Source: an uncultured Pelagibacteraceae bacterium (lineage in GTDB: Bacteria; Pseudomonadota; Alphaproteobacteria; Pelagibacterales; Pelagibacteraceae). From it: a stretch of 64,000 nucleotides of DNA. The stretch's first letter is position 1, and each line of letters starts with the position of its first letter. This document shows, piece by piece, positions 11,012 through 19,659 of the stretch. The DNA lies in contig CACNFY010000003.1 in the NCBI GenBank assembly GCA_902619925.1, positions 28,622-92,621 of the forward strand, given 5' to 3'. The position numbers and the translations under genes are program-made. The notes under the pieces are model-generated. The model saw only the letters and a list, made by a program, of their open reading frames with translations, did not search any database and was not told where the DNA came from.

Positions 11012-11959
11012 ATGTCAGAAAAACCAACTAAACATACAAAAGTGTTAATAATTGGATCTGGTCCTGCCGGTTACACAGCAGCAGTGTATGCGGCGAGAGC
11101 AATGCTAAAACCAATATTAGTCTATGGTTCTGAGCCTGGAGGACAACTTACTACGACCACTGATGTAGAAAATTACCCAGGTTTTGCAAAAACTATACAA
11201 GGACCATGGTTGATGGAGCAAATGAAAGAACAGGCTCATGCGGTCGGTACAGAAATGATTGAGGATCATATTTCATCTGTGAACTTAAAATCAAAACCTT
11301 TTGAAGCAATCGGAGACGGTGGTCAAAAATATACTGCGGATTCAATAATTATTTCTACTGGTGCACAAGCAAGATGGCTTAACTTAAAATCAGAACAAGA
11401 ATTTAGAGGATTTGGTGTATCAGCATGTGCAACATGTGATGGTTTTTTCTTTAAAGATAAAGAGGTTGCGGTTGTTGGGGGTGGAAACGCAGCTGTTGAG
11501 GAAGCGATGTTTTTAACAAAATTTGCATCTAAAGTAAAATTAATTCATAGAAGAGACAAATTAAGAGCTGAAAAATTATTACAAACTAAATTGTTGGAAA
11601 ATAAAAAGATAGAAATAATATGGGATAGTGTTGTTGAAGAAGTAATAGGTGATGATAATCCTAAAAATGTAAAAGGCATTAAAATTAAAAATGTTAAAAC
11701 AAATAAAGTAATAGATATTAATTTAGACGGAGTTTTTATTGCAATTGGTCATGATCCTGCAACACAATTATTTAAAGACCAACTTGAAATGGATAACGAA
11801 GGGTATTTAGTAACAAAATCTGACTCAACTGAAACCAATGTTCCAGGAGTATTTGCGGCTGGAGACGTAAAAGATAAAGTGTTTAGACAGGCTGTAACAG
11901 CAGCTGGAATGGGTTGTATGGCAGCATTAGAGGCAGAAAAACACCTCTCTCACAGTTAA
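11012..11959 (+). CDS. trxB: Thioredoxin-disulfide reductase
   Basis: Transfers electrons from NADPH through FAD and a redox disulfide to thioredoxin. The 315-residue protein has the FAD Rossmann motif (IIGSGPAGYTAAVYAAR, about 13-29), the redox pair Cys139-Ala-Thr-Cys142, an NADPH-binding motif (VVGGGNAAVEEA) and the C-terminal FAD motif (GVFAAGDVKD). The start has little upstream space: a TATATAA lies about ten bases before it, so the mRNA may be leaderless or nearly so. An extended SDR gene follows after four bases. Confidence 0.97.
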   Translation: MSEKPTKHTKVLIIGSGPAGYTAAVYAARAMLKPILVYGSEPGGQLTTTTDVENYPGFAKTIQGPWLMEQMKEQAHAVGTEMIEDHISSVNLKSKPFEAIGDGGQKYTADSIIISTGAQARWLNLKSEQEFRGFGVSACATCDGFFFKDKEVAVVGGGNAAVEEAMFLTKFASKVKLIHRRDKLRAEKLLQTKLLENKKIEIIWDSVVEEVIGDDNPKNVKGIKIKNVKTNKVIDINLDGVFIAIGHDPATQLFKDQLEMDNEGYLVTKSDSTETNVPGVFAAGDVKDKVFRQAVTAAGMGCMAALEAEKHLSHS

Positions 11960-11963
11960 ATAA

Positions 11964-12989
11964 ATGTCTTGTAAAGTTTTATTAACCGGAATTAGTGGAT
12001 GGATAGGTAAACATATAGCTATAAAATTGCTGAAGGAAGGTCATCATGTTGTTGGAACCGTTAGAAATGAAAACTTAATTGAGCCTACAAAACAAACTTT
12101 AAAAAGTAAAGATACACCTGTAGAAAATTTAACTTTTGCTGTATTAGATTTATTAAAGGATGAAGGTTGGGATGACGCTGCAAAAGGATGCAGATATACA
12201 ATGCATGTTGCATCTCCATTTCCAATAAAGGTTTCTAATGATAGACAAAAATTAGTTCCTGTAGCCAAAGATGGAACTTTGAGAGTTTTAAAAGCAAGTA
12301 TTAATGCAAGCGTTGATCAAATAATTTTAACTTCATCTATAGTTGCAATGTTTAGGAAACCAAATAGGACAAGTCCATACTCTTTTGGGGAAAATGATTG
12401 GACTGATATTAATTGGGAAAAAGGTGTTAGTGATTATTTTTTATCAAAAACAGTTGCAGAAAAAGCAGCATGGGATTTTATGGAAAACAAAGGTTTAAAA
12501 GATAAATTAACTGTTATTAATCCCGGAGGAGTTTTTGGAGATGCGCTTGATAGTAAAGAGTGTACATCGATAGAGTATGTAAAACAATTTTTAAAAGGTA
12601 AATTTCCTGCAGCACCAAAATGGGGAGTGTTAATTTCACATGTTGAGGACGTAGCTAAATCACATGTTGTCTGCATGGGAAAAGAGGGAGTTGGAGGTCG
12701 AAGAATAATCGTAGGAAAAGATGTTAAAACATTATTAGAATTGTCAAATATAATGGCAGAGGCTCTGCCAGGTTACGCAAAAAAACTTCCAAAAAGAGAA
12801 TTACCAAATTTTATGGTTAAATTAATCAGCTTAGTAGATTCAAGTGCAAAAACTATGATACCTGATCTTCAAATTGTTATGCAAACAGACACTTCTTACT
12901 CGGAAAATTTACTAGGAATGAAATTTAAATCTGCAAAAAGTGCAATGTCAGAAGCTGCAAAGTCAGTTGTTAGACTTGGCTTAGTTTAA
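11964..12989 (+). CDS. Extended SDR, dihydroflavonol/cinnamoyl-CoA reductase-like
   Basis: A 341-residue NAD(P)-dependent oxidoreductase with the N-terminal GxxGxxG cofactor motif (LTGISGWIGKHIA), the catalytic pair Tyr158 and Lys162 (YFLSK), and a downstream NPGGVFG segment. The overall pattern, including HVASPFPI, matches the dihydroflavonol-4-reductase/aldehyde-reductase branch of extended SDRs. The substrate in bacteria is generally unknown. It follows trxB closely and is probably co-transcribed. It ends opposite the aminotransferase gene, with a 55-base convergent gap in which I see no strong hairpin terminator. Confidence 0.85.
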   Translation: MSCKVLLTGISGWIGKHIAIKLLKEGHHVVGTVRNENLIEPTKQTLKSKDTPVENLTFAVLDLLKDEGWDDAAKGCRYTMHVASPFPIKVSNDRQKLVPVAKDGTLRVLKASINASVDQIILTSSIVAMFRKPNRTSPYSFGENDWTDINWEKGVSDYFLSKTVAEKAAWDFMENKGLKDKLTVINPGGVFGDALDSKECTSIEYVKQFLKGKFPAAPKWGVLISHVEDVAKSHVVCMGKEGVGGRRIIVGKDVKTLLELSNIMAEALPGYAKKLPKRELPNFMVKLISLVDSSAKTMIPDLQIVMQTDTSYSENLLGMKFKSAKSAMSEAAKSVVRLGLV

Positions 12990-13044
12990 TATATGACTAC
13001 CAGCTAATCCAGATGTCCCGAAAACCAAAGCTATTTCTATTTTT

Positions 13045-14232
13045 TTAATTTAAATTCTCACAAAAGTCTTTGATTCTTTCTAAGGCAACTTTTAAATTTT
13101 TCATTGATGTGGCATATGAAATTCTAAAATATCCATCTAATCCGAAAGCTGATCCTTGAACAACAGCAACGTTTGCTTTTTCCAATAATTTTTTAACAAA
13201 ATCACTATCTTTTTTTAAATTATTTTTTTTTCCTAATAGTTTTTTACAATTTGGAAACACATAAAATGCACCATTTGGTTTTAAGCAATTTATACCTTTT
13301 ATAGAATTTAAAGATTTTACAACAAAATCCCTTCGTTCTTTAAAAGATTTTGCCCTAGTTTTAATAAATTTTTGAGTTCCATTTAATGCTTCTACAGATG
13401 CAGCCTGACTTATTGAAGATGGATTTGAAGTTGATTGAGATTGAATTTTTCTAATAGCATTTATAATTTCTTCTGGGCCCGCTGCATATCCAATTCTCCA
13501 ACCTGTCATAGCATATGATTTGCTAACACCGTTCATTGTTAAAACCCTATTTTTAAGTTTAGGAATTTGAGCAATTGTAAAAAATTTAAAATTATCATAT
13601 CTAACATGCTCGTATATATCATCACTTAAAATAAAAATTTTTTTATTTCGTAAAAGAATTTTTGATAATTTTAATATTTCGTTTTTCGTATACCCAGAAC
13701 CAGTTGGATTTGAAGGTGAATTAAGAATTAGCCATTTAGTCTTTTTCGAAATAGCCTTTTTTAATTTTTGTGGTGTGAGCTTAAATTCATCTTTTTCATC
13801 GCATTTTACAAATTTAGGTTTTCCACCTGCTAGGAGAACCATGTCTGGATATGAAACCCAGTATGGAGCTGGAATAATTACTTCATCTCCCTTGTTGAGA
13901 GTTGCCATGAATGCATTATATAAAACTTGTTTTCCACCAGTTCCAACGGTTATTTGATTTGTATTATACGAAAGATTATTTTCTTTTTTAAATTTTTTAA
14001 CAATTGCTTTTTTAAGTGCGGGTGTTCCATCAACAGCGGTATATTTTGTATCCCCTGACTTTATCGCTTTAATTGCAGCTCTCTTAATATTTTCTGGTGT
14101 ATCAAAATCAGGCTCTCCGGCACCTAAACCGATTACATCTTTGCCAGCAGCTCTTAGTTCTCTTGCTTTTTGAGTAACCGCTATTGTTGGGGAAGGTTTA
14201 ATTCTCTTTAAACTATTAGATATTATGCTCAT
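13045..14232 (-). CDS. Aspartate aminotransferase-type class I aminotransferase
   Basis: PLP enzyme that exchanges amino groups between aspartate or a similar amino acid and 2-oxo acids. Visible features are RIKPSPTIAVTQKARELR at the N-terminus, GAGEPDFDTP, the NSPSNPTG substrate loop, and the PLP-binding lysine in SKSYAMTGWRIGY, all typical of alphaproteobacterial AatA (subgroup I-gamma). I placed the start at ATG 14230-14232, which gives 395 residues beginning MSIISNSLKRI. A longer frame to 14286 adds 18 unconserved residues and would overlap the divergent uvrB start. Confidence 0.93.
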   Translation of the reverse strand: MSIISNSLKRIKPSPTIAVTQKARELRAAGKDVIGLGAGEPDFDTPENIKRAAIKAIKSGDTKYTAVDGTPALKKAIVKKFKKENNLSYNTNQITVGTGGKQVLYNAFMATLNKGDEVIIPAPYWVSYPDMVLLAGGKPKFVKCDEKDEFKLTPQKLKKAISKKTKWLILNSPSNPTGSGYTKNEILKLSKILLRNKKIFILSDDIYEHVRYDNFKFFTIAQIPKLKNRVLTMNGVSKSYAMTGWRIGYAAGPEEIINAIRKIQSQSTSNPSSISQAASVEALNGTQKFIKTRAKSFKERRDFVVKSLNSIKGINCLKPNGAFYVFPNCKKLLGKKNNLKKDSDFVKKLLEKANVAVVQGSAFGLDGYFRISYATSMKNLKVALERIKDFCENLN

Positions 14233-14268
14233 TGAAATATATTTATATTTTATTACTTTGTTTAATAT

Positions 14269-16443
14269 ATGCAAAATACTTATCAAGATTTAATTACAGA
14301 TATTCAAAGTAAATCTACCCAAATTAGTGGAAAACTCGAAGGAGGTAAAAAGTTTAAAATAAAGTCTGATTTTAAACCTGCAGGTGATCAACCTGAAGCA
14401 ATTAAAAAGTTGGTAGCTGGGGCAAAAAAGAACGAATTTAATCAAGTTCTTCTTGGGGTAACTGGTTCGGGAAAAACATTTACGATGGCTAAAATTATTG
14501 AGGAAACCAATAGACCAGCACTGGTTCTTGCTCCGAATAAAACTCTGGCTGCACAATTGTATGGCGAGATGAAAACTTTTTTTCCAAATAATGCTGTCGA
14601 GTACTTTGTTTCTTATTATGATTACTACACTCCAGAAGCTTACGTACCAAGGTCAGACACATATATAGAAAAAGAGGCATCCATAAACGAGCAAATCGAT
14701 AGAATGAGACACTCTGCAACTAGATCTCTTCTTGAGAGAGATGATGTTTTAATTGTTGCGAGTGTATCTTGTATTTATGGATTAGGTTCTGTTGAAGCAT
14801 ACAGCAAAATGACTTTAACTTTACAAAAAAACTATGACTATAATCGTGAGCAAATAATAAAATCTTTGGTTGCACTACAGTATAAAAGAAATGATCAAAA
14901 CTTTTTTCGGGGTACATTCAGGGCAAGAGGTGAATATTTAGAAATTTTTCCTTCTCATCTTGAGGACCGTGCCTGGAGATTGAGTTTATTTGGAGATAAA
15001 TTAGAAAAAATTGAGGAATTCGATCCTTTGACCGGAGATCAAGTTAGAGAATTAAAATTAATTAAAATATACGCGAATAGTCATTACATAACTCCAAAAC
15101 CAACTGTTGAACAGGCGGTTATTAATATAAGAAAAGAATTGGATATTACTTTAAAAAAACACAAATCAGAAAATAAATTACTAGAAGCTCAAAGGTTAGA
15201 GGAAAGAACAAAATTTGATTTAGAAATGATAGAGGCTACTGGATCATGTGCGGGTATTGAAAATTATTCAAGATTTTTATCAGGTAGAAAACCTGGAGAA
15301 CCACCACCTACTTTATTTGAGTATTTTCCTGACAATGCTCTTATATTTGTTGATGAGTCTCATGTCACAGTTCCACAGTTAAATGGAATGTTTAAAGGTG
15401 ATAGGTCCAGAAAAAGTACACTAGCAGAATATGGTTTTAGACTTCCATCTTGTATGGATAATAGACCTTTAAAATTTGAAGAATGGGATCTAATGAGAAC
15501 ACAAACAATTTTTGTATCTGCAACACCAGGGCCATGGGAGCTAAATCAGACTAAAGGGAAATTTGTTGATCAAGTTATTAGGCCTACTGGTTTAATTGAT
15601 CCTTTAGTTGAAATTCGTCCTGCAAAAAATCAAGTAGACGATTTAATGCATGAATGTAAGGAAGTTGTAAAAAGTAATTATAGAGTACTAGTTACAACTT
15701 TAACAAAAAAGATGGCTGAAGATTTAACAGAATACCTTCATGAGAATGGAGTTAAAGTTAGATATATGCATTCTGATATTGATACGTTAGAGAGAATAGA
15801 AATAATGCGGGATCTTAGGATGGGAGTTTTTGATGTTTTGGTTGGGATTAATCTTTTAAGGGAAGGATTAGATATACCTGAATGTGCTCTTGTAGGAATA
15901 TTAGATGCAGACAAAGAAGGATTTTTACGATCCGAAACTTCCTTAATACAAACGATTGGTAGAGCAGCAAGGAATGTAGATGGTAAAGTAATACTTTATG
16001 CTGATAAAGAAACTAAAAGCATTAAAAAAGCTATTAAAGAAACTGAGAGAAGAAGAGAAATTCAATTAAAATATAATAAAAAACATAAGATAGATGCGAA
16101 ATCTGTGAAGAAAGAGATAGGAGATATTCTTGAAAGTGTTTACGAAAAAGATTACGTAAAAATAAGCGAGGGATCAAATATTGGTGGGAACCTAAAGAAA
16201 CATTTAAAAGCTTTAGACAAAAAAATGAAAGAATCTGCATCTAATCTCGAATTTGAGGAAGCGGCTAAAATAAGAGATGAAATTAGAAAATTACAAAGTA
16301 CAGAATTAGAAATTACTTTAAACCCTAAAATAAGACAATATGATGTTAAAAATAAAGTTTATCCAAAAGGAAGGTCAACTTTAGGAATGCCAGGGACTAG
16401 AGTTACCAAAAAAAGAGAGAAAAAATGGAAGCACGGAAAATAA
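14269..16443 (+). CDS. uvrB: UvrABC excinuclease subunit B
   Basis: Damage-verifying helicase-like subunit of nucleotide excision repair. It loads at lesions with UvrA and recruits UvrC. The 724-residue protein has Walker A GVTGSGKT (63-70), the DNA-clamping beta-hairpin region ([12 protein letters not shown], about 115-127), DESHVT of motif II, helicase motif VI (QTIGRAARN), and a C-terminal UVR domain (about 665-700) for UvrC contact. The length is normal. The 3' end overlaps the following SDR gene by 19 bases. Confidence 0.98.
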   Translation: MQNTYQDLITDIQSKSTQISGKLEGGKKFKIKSDFKPAGDQPEAIKKLVAGAKKNEFNQVLLGVTGSGKTFTMAKIIEETNRPALVLAPNKTLAAQLYGEMKTFFPNNAVEYFVSYYDYYTPEAYVPRSDTYIEKEASINEQIDRMRHSATRSLLERDDVLIVASVSCIYGLGSVEAYSKMTLTLQKNYDYNREQIIKSLVALQYKRNDQNFFRGTFRARGEYLEIFPSHLEDRAWRLSLFGDKLEKIEEFDPLTGDQVRELKLIKIYANSHYITPKPTVEQAVINIRKELDITLKKHKSENKLLEAQRLEERTKFDLEMIEATGSCAGIENYSRFLSGRKPGEPPPTLFEYFPDNALIFVDESHVTVPQLNGMFKGDRSRKSTLAEYGFRLPSCMDNRPLKFEEWDLMRTQTIFVSATPGPWELNQTKGKFVDQVIRPTGLIDPLVEIRPAKNQVDDLMHECKEVVKSNYRVLVTTLTKKMAEDLTEYLHENGVKVRYMHSDIDTLERIEIMRDLRMGVFDVLVGINLLREGLDIPECALVGILDADKEGFLRSETSLIQTIGRAARNVDGKVILYADKETKSIKKAIKETERRREIQLKYNKKHKIDAKSVKKEIGDILESVYEKDYVKISEGSNIGGNLKKHLKALDKKMKESASNLEFEEAAKIRDEIRKLQSTELEITLNPKIRQYDVKNKVYPKGRSTLGMPGTRVTKKREKKWKHGK

Positions 16444-17180
16444 TTATTACAGGTGGGGCCACTAGAATTGGTGCTGCGATAGCAGAGAAATTATCAGGCT
16501 TAAATAAAGAAATAGTAATACATTTTAACCAGTCTAAATCAAAAGCAAAAATATTAAGAAATAAATTACAAAAAAATGGAACAAAAGTCTATTTGGTAAA
16601 AGGTGATTTAAGTAAAGAAAAAGATATCCTTAGTATAATTAATTTTTCAAGATCAAAAATGAAGTACTTTGATTGTCTGATAAACAATGCATCTGTATTC
16701 GAAAATGATAAACTAGAAAATTTTAATTCAAAAAGTTGGGAAAAACATATATCGATAAATTTAAAAGCTCCTGCAATTCTATCAATGGAATTTTCAAAAA
16801 ATATAAAAGGTAAAAATAACAATATAATTAATATTATTGACCAAAGAGTTTTTAAATTAACACCTTACTTTTTTTCTTATACAATTAGTAAAACTGGTCT
16901 TTTTACTTTAACTAAAACCAGTGCTATGAGTTTAGCACCGAGTATCAGAGTTAACGGTATAGCTCCAGGACCGACTATCAAAAATAAAAGGCAATCTATA
17001 AAACATTTTAAAAAACAATACTTATCTACAATGCTAAAAAAACAAGTTGATGTAAAAGAAATTTGTAATGCTGTCGATTTTTTTATAAAAAATAAATCTA
17101 TTACAGGCCAAATTTTGGCAATCGATAGCGGTCAAAGTCTAAATTGGCAAACCCCAGATATAGTAAGTATCAAAGAATGA
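16425..17180 (+). CDS. Pteridine reductase-like SDR (FolM/PTR1 type)
   Basis: A 251-residue short-chain dehydrogenase. The N-terminal TGGATRIG (9-16) fits the TGxxxRxG signature of pteridine reductases, in which Arg favours NADPH. The catalytic set reads Asp139, Tyr152 and Lys156; the 13-residue Asp-to-Tyr spacing equals that of Leishmania PTR1 (D181/Y194/K198), where Asp replaces the usual SDR serine. NNASVFEND is also FolM-like. The likely role is NADPH reduction of dihydropterins or dihydromonapterin. The gene starts inside uvrB and its stop overlaps the efp start as ATGA. A generic 3-oxoacyl reductase is the alternative. Confidence 0.72.
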   Translation: MEARKIIITGGATRIGAAIAEKLSGLNKEIVIHFNQSKSKAKILRNKLQKNGTKVYLVKGDLSKEKDILSIINFSRSKMKYFDCLINNASVFENDKLENFNSKSWEKHISINLKAPAILSMEFSKNIKGKNNNIINIIDQRVFKLTPYFFSYTISKTGLFTLTKTSAMSLAPSIRVNGIAPGPTIKNKRQSIKHFKKQYLSTMLKKQVDVKEICNAVDFFIKNKSITGQILAIDSGQSLNWQTPDIVSIKE

Positions 17181-17737
17181 AAATAAACGTTAATGAAATA
17201 AAAGTTGGAATGTTGATTGAATATAAAAATGACCTTTGGGAGGTGACTAAAACCCAGCATGTTAAACCTGGCAAAGGTGGAGCTTTCAATCAAGTAGAAA
17301 TGAAAAGTATAAACAATGGTACAAAAATAAATGAAAGGTTTAGGTCTAGTGAAACTGTTGAAAAAGCAACGGTTGATGAACTTGAGTTTGCTTATATTTA
17401 TAAAGATGCAGATGGATTTCATTTTATGAATCCAAAAACTTTTGAACAAATAACTTTAAAGGATTCTCTAGTGGGAGATAAATCAAAAATACTTCAAGAG
17501 AATTTAAACGTTATAATAGGTTTCTATAATGATAGACCAATTTTCATAACTTTACCTAATCAAATAAATTTAGAAATTGTTGATACTGATGCAGCTTTAA
17601 AAGGACAAACAGTTTCCTCATCCTACAAACCCGCTACTTTGAGCAATGGAATAAAAGTTCAAGTACCACCTTTTATAAATGTTGGCGATAAAATAACTAT
17701 AGACACTAGGACTATGGAATATATAAAAAAATTATAA
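17177..17737 (+). CDS. efp: Elongation factor P
   Basis: Relieves ribosome stalling at polyproline stretches. From ATG 17177 the protein has 186 residues, the usual length, with the KOW-like domain I ([16 protein letters not shown]) and two OB-type domains. The loop that enters the peptidyl-transferase centre reads KPGKGGAF; Lys33 corresponds to the position lysylated by EpmA in E. coli. A longer frame to 17144 would add 11 unconserved residues and overlap the previous gene, so I rejected it. The ATGA overlap with the SDR implies coupled translation. Confidence 0.97.
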   Translation: MKINVNEIKVGMLIEYKNDLWEVTKTQHVKPGKGGAFNQVEMKSINNGTKINERFRSSETVEKATVDELEFAYIYKDADGFHFMNPKTFEQITLKDSLVGDKSKILQENLNVIIGFYNDRPIFITLPNQINLEIVDTDAALKGQTVSSSYKPATLSNGIKVQVPPFINVGDKITIDTRTMEYIKKL

Positions 17738-17739
17738 TC

Positions 17740-18480
17740 ATGAATTCAATTTCACCTATACTTAATATAATGATTAAAGCATGTGAAAAAGCATCTAAAC
17801 CATTAATTAGAGATTTTGGGGAATTGGAAAATTTGCAGGTCTCTAAAAAAGGACCAAAAGATTTCGTTACAAGTTCTGACAAAAAAGTAGAAAATATTAT
17901 TATAGACGAATTAATTAAGCATAAAAAAAAATTTTCAATTTTAACTGAGGAACAAGGTTTCATTGGAAATGAAGATAAAAAAAATATTTGGATAATAGAT
18001 CCAATTGATGGAACTACAAATTTTCTTCATGGAATCCCACACTTTTGTATTTCTATTGCTTTAAGATCTAATGATGAAATTATATCAGGTATTATATTTG
18101 ATCCTATAAAGAACGAAATGTTTTATGCCGAAAAAAATCAAGGTGCTTATTTTAATAATCACAGAATAAGAGTATCTAATAAAAAACTTTTAGATGAATG
18201 TCTATTTGCTACAAATAAAAATGGTTTAATCTCTAATGATTTAAATTCAAGAATTACAGGCAGTGCTGCTCTAGATTTAGCATATGTAGGTAACGGAAGA
18301 TTTGATGGATATTTTCAAAACAATTTAAATATTTGGGACATTGCCGCAGGTATACTAATTGTAAGTGAGGCAGGTGGAAAAATAAATAAAATTGATATTA
18401 CAAAAACTGAAAATATAAAACTTAAGGCATCAAGTGAAAATATATACGAAAAAATGCTTTATAAACTTGATAAGTTTTAA
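17740..18480 (+). CDS. suhB: Inositol monophosphatase family protein
   Basis: Mg2+-dependent phosphatase of the IMPase/SuhB family. The 246-residue protein shows the metal-binding set Glu70-Glu71 (TEEQG), Asp87 and Asp90 in [11 protein letters not shown], and the C-terminal NIWDIAAG aspartate. It follows efp after two bases. In several bacteria SuhB also takes part in rRNA antitermination; nothing in the sequence tells which role applies here. The symbol reflects family resemblance, and another IMPase paralogue such as a histidinol or CysQ-type phosphatase cannot be fully excluded. Confidence 0.88.
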   Translation: MNSISPILNIMIKACEKASKPLIRDFGELENLQVSKKGPKDFVTSSDKKVENIIIDELIKHKKKFSILTEEQGFIGNEDKKNIWIIDPIDGTTNFLHGIPHFCISIALRSNDEIISGIIFDPIKNEMFYAEKNQGAYFNNHRIRVSNKKLLDECLFATNKNGLISNDLNSRITGSAALDLAYVGNGRFDGYFQNNLNIWDIAAGILIVSEAGGKINKIDITKTENIKLKASSENIYEKMLYKLDKF

Positions 18481-18514
18481 TTGTTTTATTTTAATCTTTT
18501 GTTATAAACCCGTT

Positions 18515-18742
18515 ATGAAAAAAAAAATTCACCCAAACTATCATAAAATTAAAGTTGAGATGACTGATGGTTCTCAATTCGAGACAATGTCCACATGGGG
18601 TGCTGAGGGTGAAATACTTAAATTAGAAATTGATCCAAAGTCTCATTCTGCTTGGACAGGAGGAAAACAAAAACTTCTGGATAAAGGTAGAGTAAGTAAG
18701 TTTAACAAAAAATTTAAAAATTTTAGATCTGAGAATAAATAA
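18515..18742 (+). CDS. rpmE: 50S ribosomal protein L31 (cysteine-free form)
   Basis: A 75-residue bL31 starting at ATG 18515 with [19 protein letters not shown] and ending in a basic tail. It has none of the four cysteines that bind zinc in E. coli L31, so it is a zinc-independent C-minus form, which is usual among alphaproteobacteria. A longer frame from 18434 would overlap suhB with an unrelated hydrophobic extension and is unlikely. The TAA stop overlaps the next ATG by one base. Confidence 0.96.
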   Translation: MKKKIHPNYHKIKVEMTDGSQFETMSTWGAEGEILKLEIDPKSHSAWTGGKQKLLDKGRVSKFNKKFKNFRSENK

Positions 18743-19311
18743 TGTCTAAAGCTCCTCTAATGCCAATGGCTACAGCTTTATGGCTTGTTGAAAATACTAC
18801 ACTTACATTTAAACAAATTGCAAGTTTTTGCAAAATGCATGAAGTTGAAGTTCAAGGTATTGCTGATGGAGAAGTTGGAAAAGGAATAGTTGCCTATAAT
18901 CCAATTATGTCTGGACAATTAACTCGAGAAGAAATTGATCTTTCTTCTAAAGATTCTAATAGGGAATTAAATATCAAAGATGATAGTATAAATGTTAATG
19001 TTGAAGAAAAAAAATTTAAAAAATATATTCCATTATCTAAAAGGCAAGATAAACCTGATGCGGCTTTGTGGTTGATTAAACAACACTCGTTGTTAAAAGA
19101 CTCTCAAATAGCTAAATTAGTTGGAATAACAAAAAATTCTGTAACCTTAATTAGAAACAAAAATTATTGGAATTACAATAATTTAAATTCAAAAGATCCT
19201 GTAGCTATGGGATTATTTTCTCAAAAAGATTTAGTATCGGCTATAGAAAAAGCTGAACGAAGAATAAAAAAAGAGAGAAAAATTAAAGAAAAGAATATTC
19301 AAGATTCCTAA
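18742..19311 (+). CDS. TrcR-like cell-cycle transcriptional regulator (DUF1013)
   Basis: A 189-residue protein of the DUF1013 family, conserved across alphaproteobacteria and described in Caulobacter as the transcriptional regulator TrcR. The signature N-terminus (APLMPMATALWLVENTTL) and a second helix-turn-helix-like block (DKPDAALWLIKQHSLLKDSQIAKLVGITKNSV, about 115-146) are evident, followed by a charged C-terminal helix. It is translationally coupled to rpmE. Assignment is by family resemblance; the target genes are unknown here. Confidence 0.9.
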   Translation: MSKAPLMPMATALWLVENTTLTFKQIASFCKMHEVEVQGIADGEVGKGIVAYNPIMSGQLTREEIDLSSKDSNRELNIKDDSINVNVEEKKFKKYIPLSKRQDKPDAALWLIKQHSLLKDSQIAKLVGITKNSVTLIRNKNYWNYNNLNSKDPVAMGLFSQKDLVSAIEKAERRIKKERKIKEKNIQDS

Positions 19312-19361
19312 ATAAATTAAATAGACAAATATACTTTAAAATGCTACTTAAACGCTTTTTT

Positions 19362-19366
19362 GGAGG
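19362..19366 (+). promoter_or_regulatory. Shine-Dalgarno GGAGG that decides the rpsU start
   Basis: A perfect GGAGG at 19362-19366 is one of the few strong ribosome-binding sites in the window. Five bases separate it from ATT at 19372. It overlaps the in-frame TTG at 19360, which therefore cannot use it. Confidence 0.6.
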
Positions 19367-19371
19367 ATGTT

Positions 19372-19566
19372 ATTAAAATAGACGTAAAAGATAATAATGT
19401 TGAGCAGGCTTTGAGAGTTTTAAAGAGAAAACTTCAAAGAGACGGTTTTTTTAAGATAATTAAACTTAAAAATAATTATGAAAAACCATCAGAAAAGAAA
19501 AAAAGAATTCTCCAAGAAAATATAAAGAGAGTAAAGAAATTAAATAAGCTAAAAAATAGAATTTAA
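19372..19566 (+). CDS. rpsU: 30S ribosomal protein S21 (likely AUU start)
   Basis: Small basic ribosomal protein bS21, with the family core KDNNVEQALRVLKRKLQRDG and YEKPSEKKKR. No ATG or GTG lies near the N-terminus. Homologous alphaproteobacterial S21 proteins begin one or two residues before this point, and a strong GGAGG at 19362-19366 sits at ideal distance from ATT 19372, giving 64 residues. The only other candidate is TTG at 19360 (68 residues), but the ribosome-binding site would then lie inside the gene. AUU initiation is known for E. coli infC. Initiator tRNA follows four bases after the stop. Confidence 0.9.
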   Translation: MKIDVKDNNVEQALRVLKRKLQRDGFFKIIKLKNNYEKPSEKKKRILQENIKRVKKLNKLKNRI

Positions 19567-19570
19567 ATAT

Positions 19571-19647
19571 CGCGGGGTGGAGCAGCCTGGTAGCTCGCAA
19601 GGCTCATAACCTTGAGGTCGGCGGTTCAAATCCGTCCCCCGCAACCA
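19571..19647 (+). tRNA. Initiator tRNA-fMet (anticodon CAT)
   Basis: A 77-base cloverleaf with encoded CCA. The acceptor stem CGCGGGG pairs with CCCCGCA apart from a C1:A72 mismatch, the hallmark of formyl-methionine initiator tRNA. The anticodon loop is CTCATAA and the T arm contains GGTTCAAATCC. The anticodon stem is CAAGG/CCTTG, so positions 29-31 read AGG rather than the canonical GGG; AGG/CCU variants are known from some alphaproteobacteria. It directly follows rpsU and is 12 bases before a glycosyltransferase gene. Confidence 0.97.
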
Positions 19648-19659
19648 ATTAATTAATGT

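Noticed and set aside
12990..13044. Terminator or small RNA in the convergent gap between the SDR and the aminotransferase
   Set aside because: I found no GC-containing hairpin and no cloverleaf; only a T-run on the plus strand, which is common throughout the window.
14233..14286. N-terminal extension of the aspartate aminotransferase
   Set aside because: The extra 18 residues are unconserved in style and would overlap the divergent uvrB start; ATG 14232 gives the normal family N-terminus.
17144..17176. N-terminal extension of elongation factor P
   Set aside because: It would sit inside the upstream SDR gene; ATG 17177 gives the standard EF-P N-terminus and an ATGA overlap.
18434..18514. 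N-terminal extension of L31
   Set aside because: It overlaps suhB and adds a hydrophobic stretch foreign to L31; ATG 18515 begins the conserved sequence.
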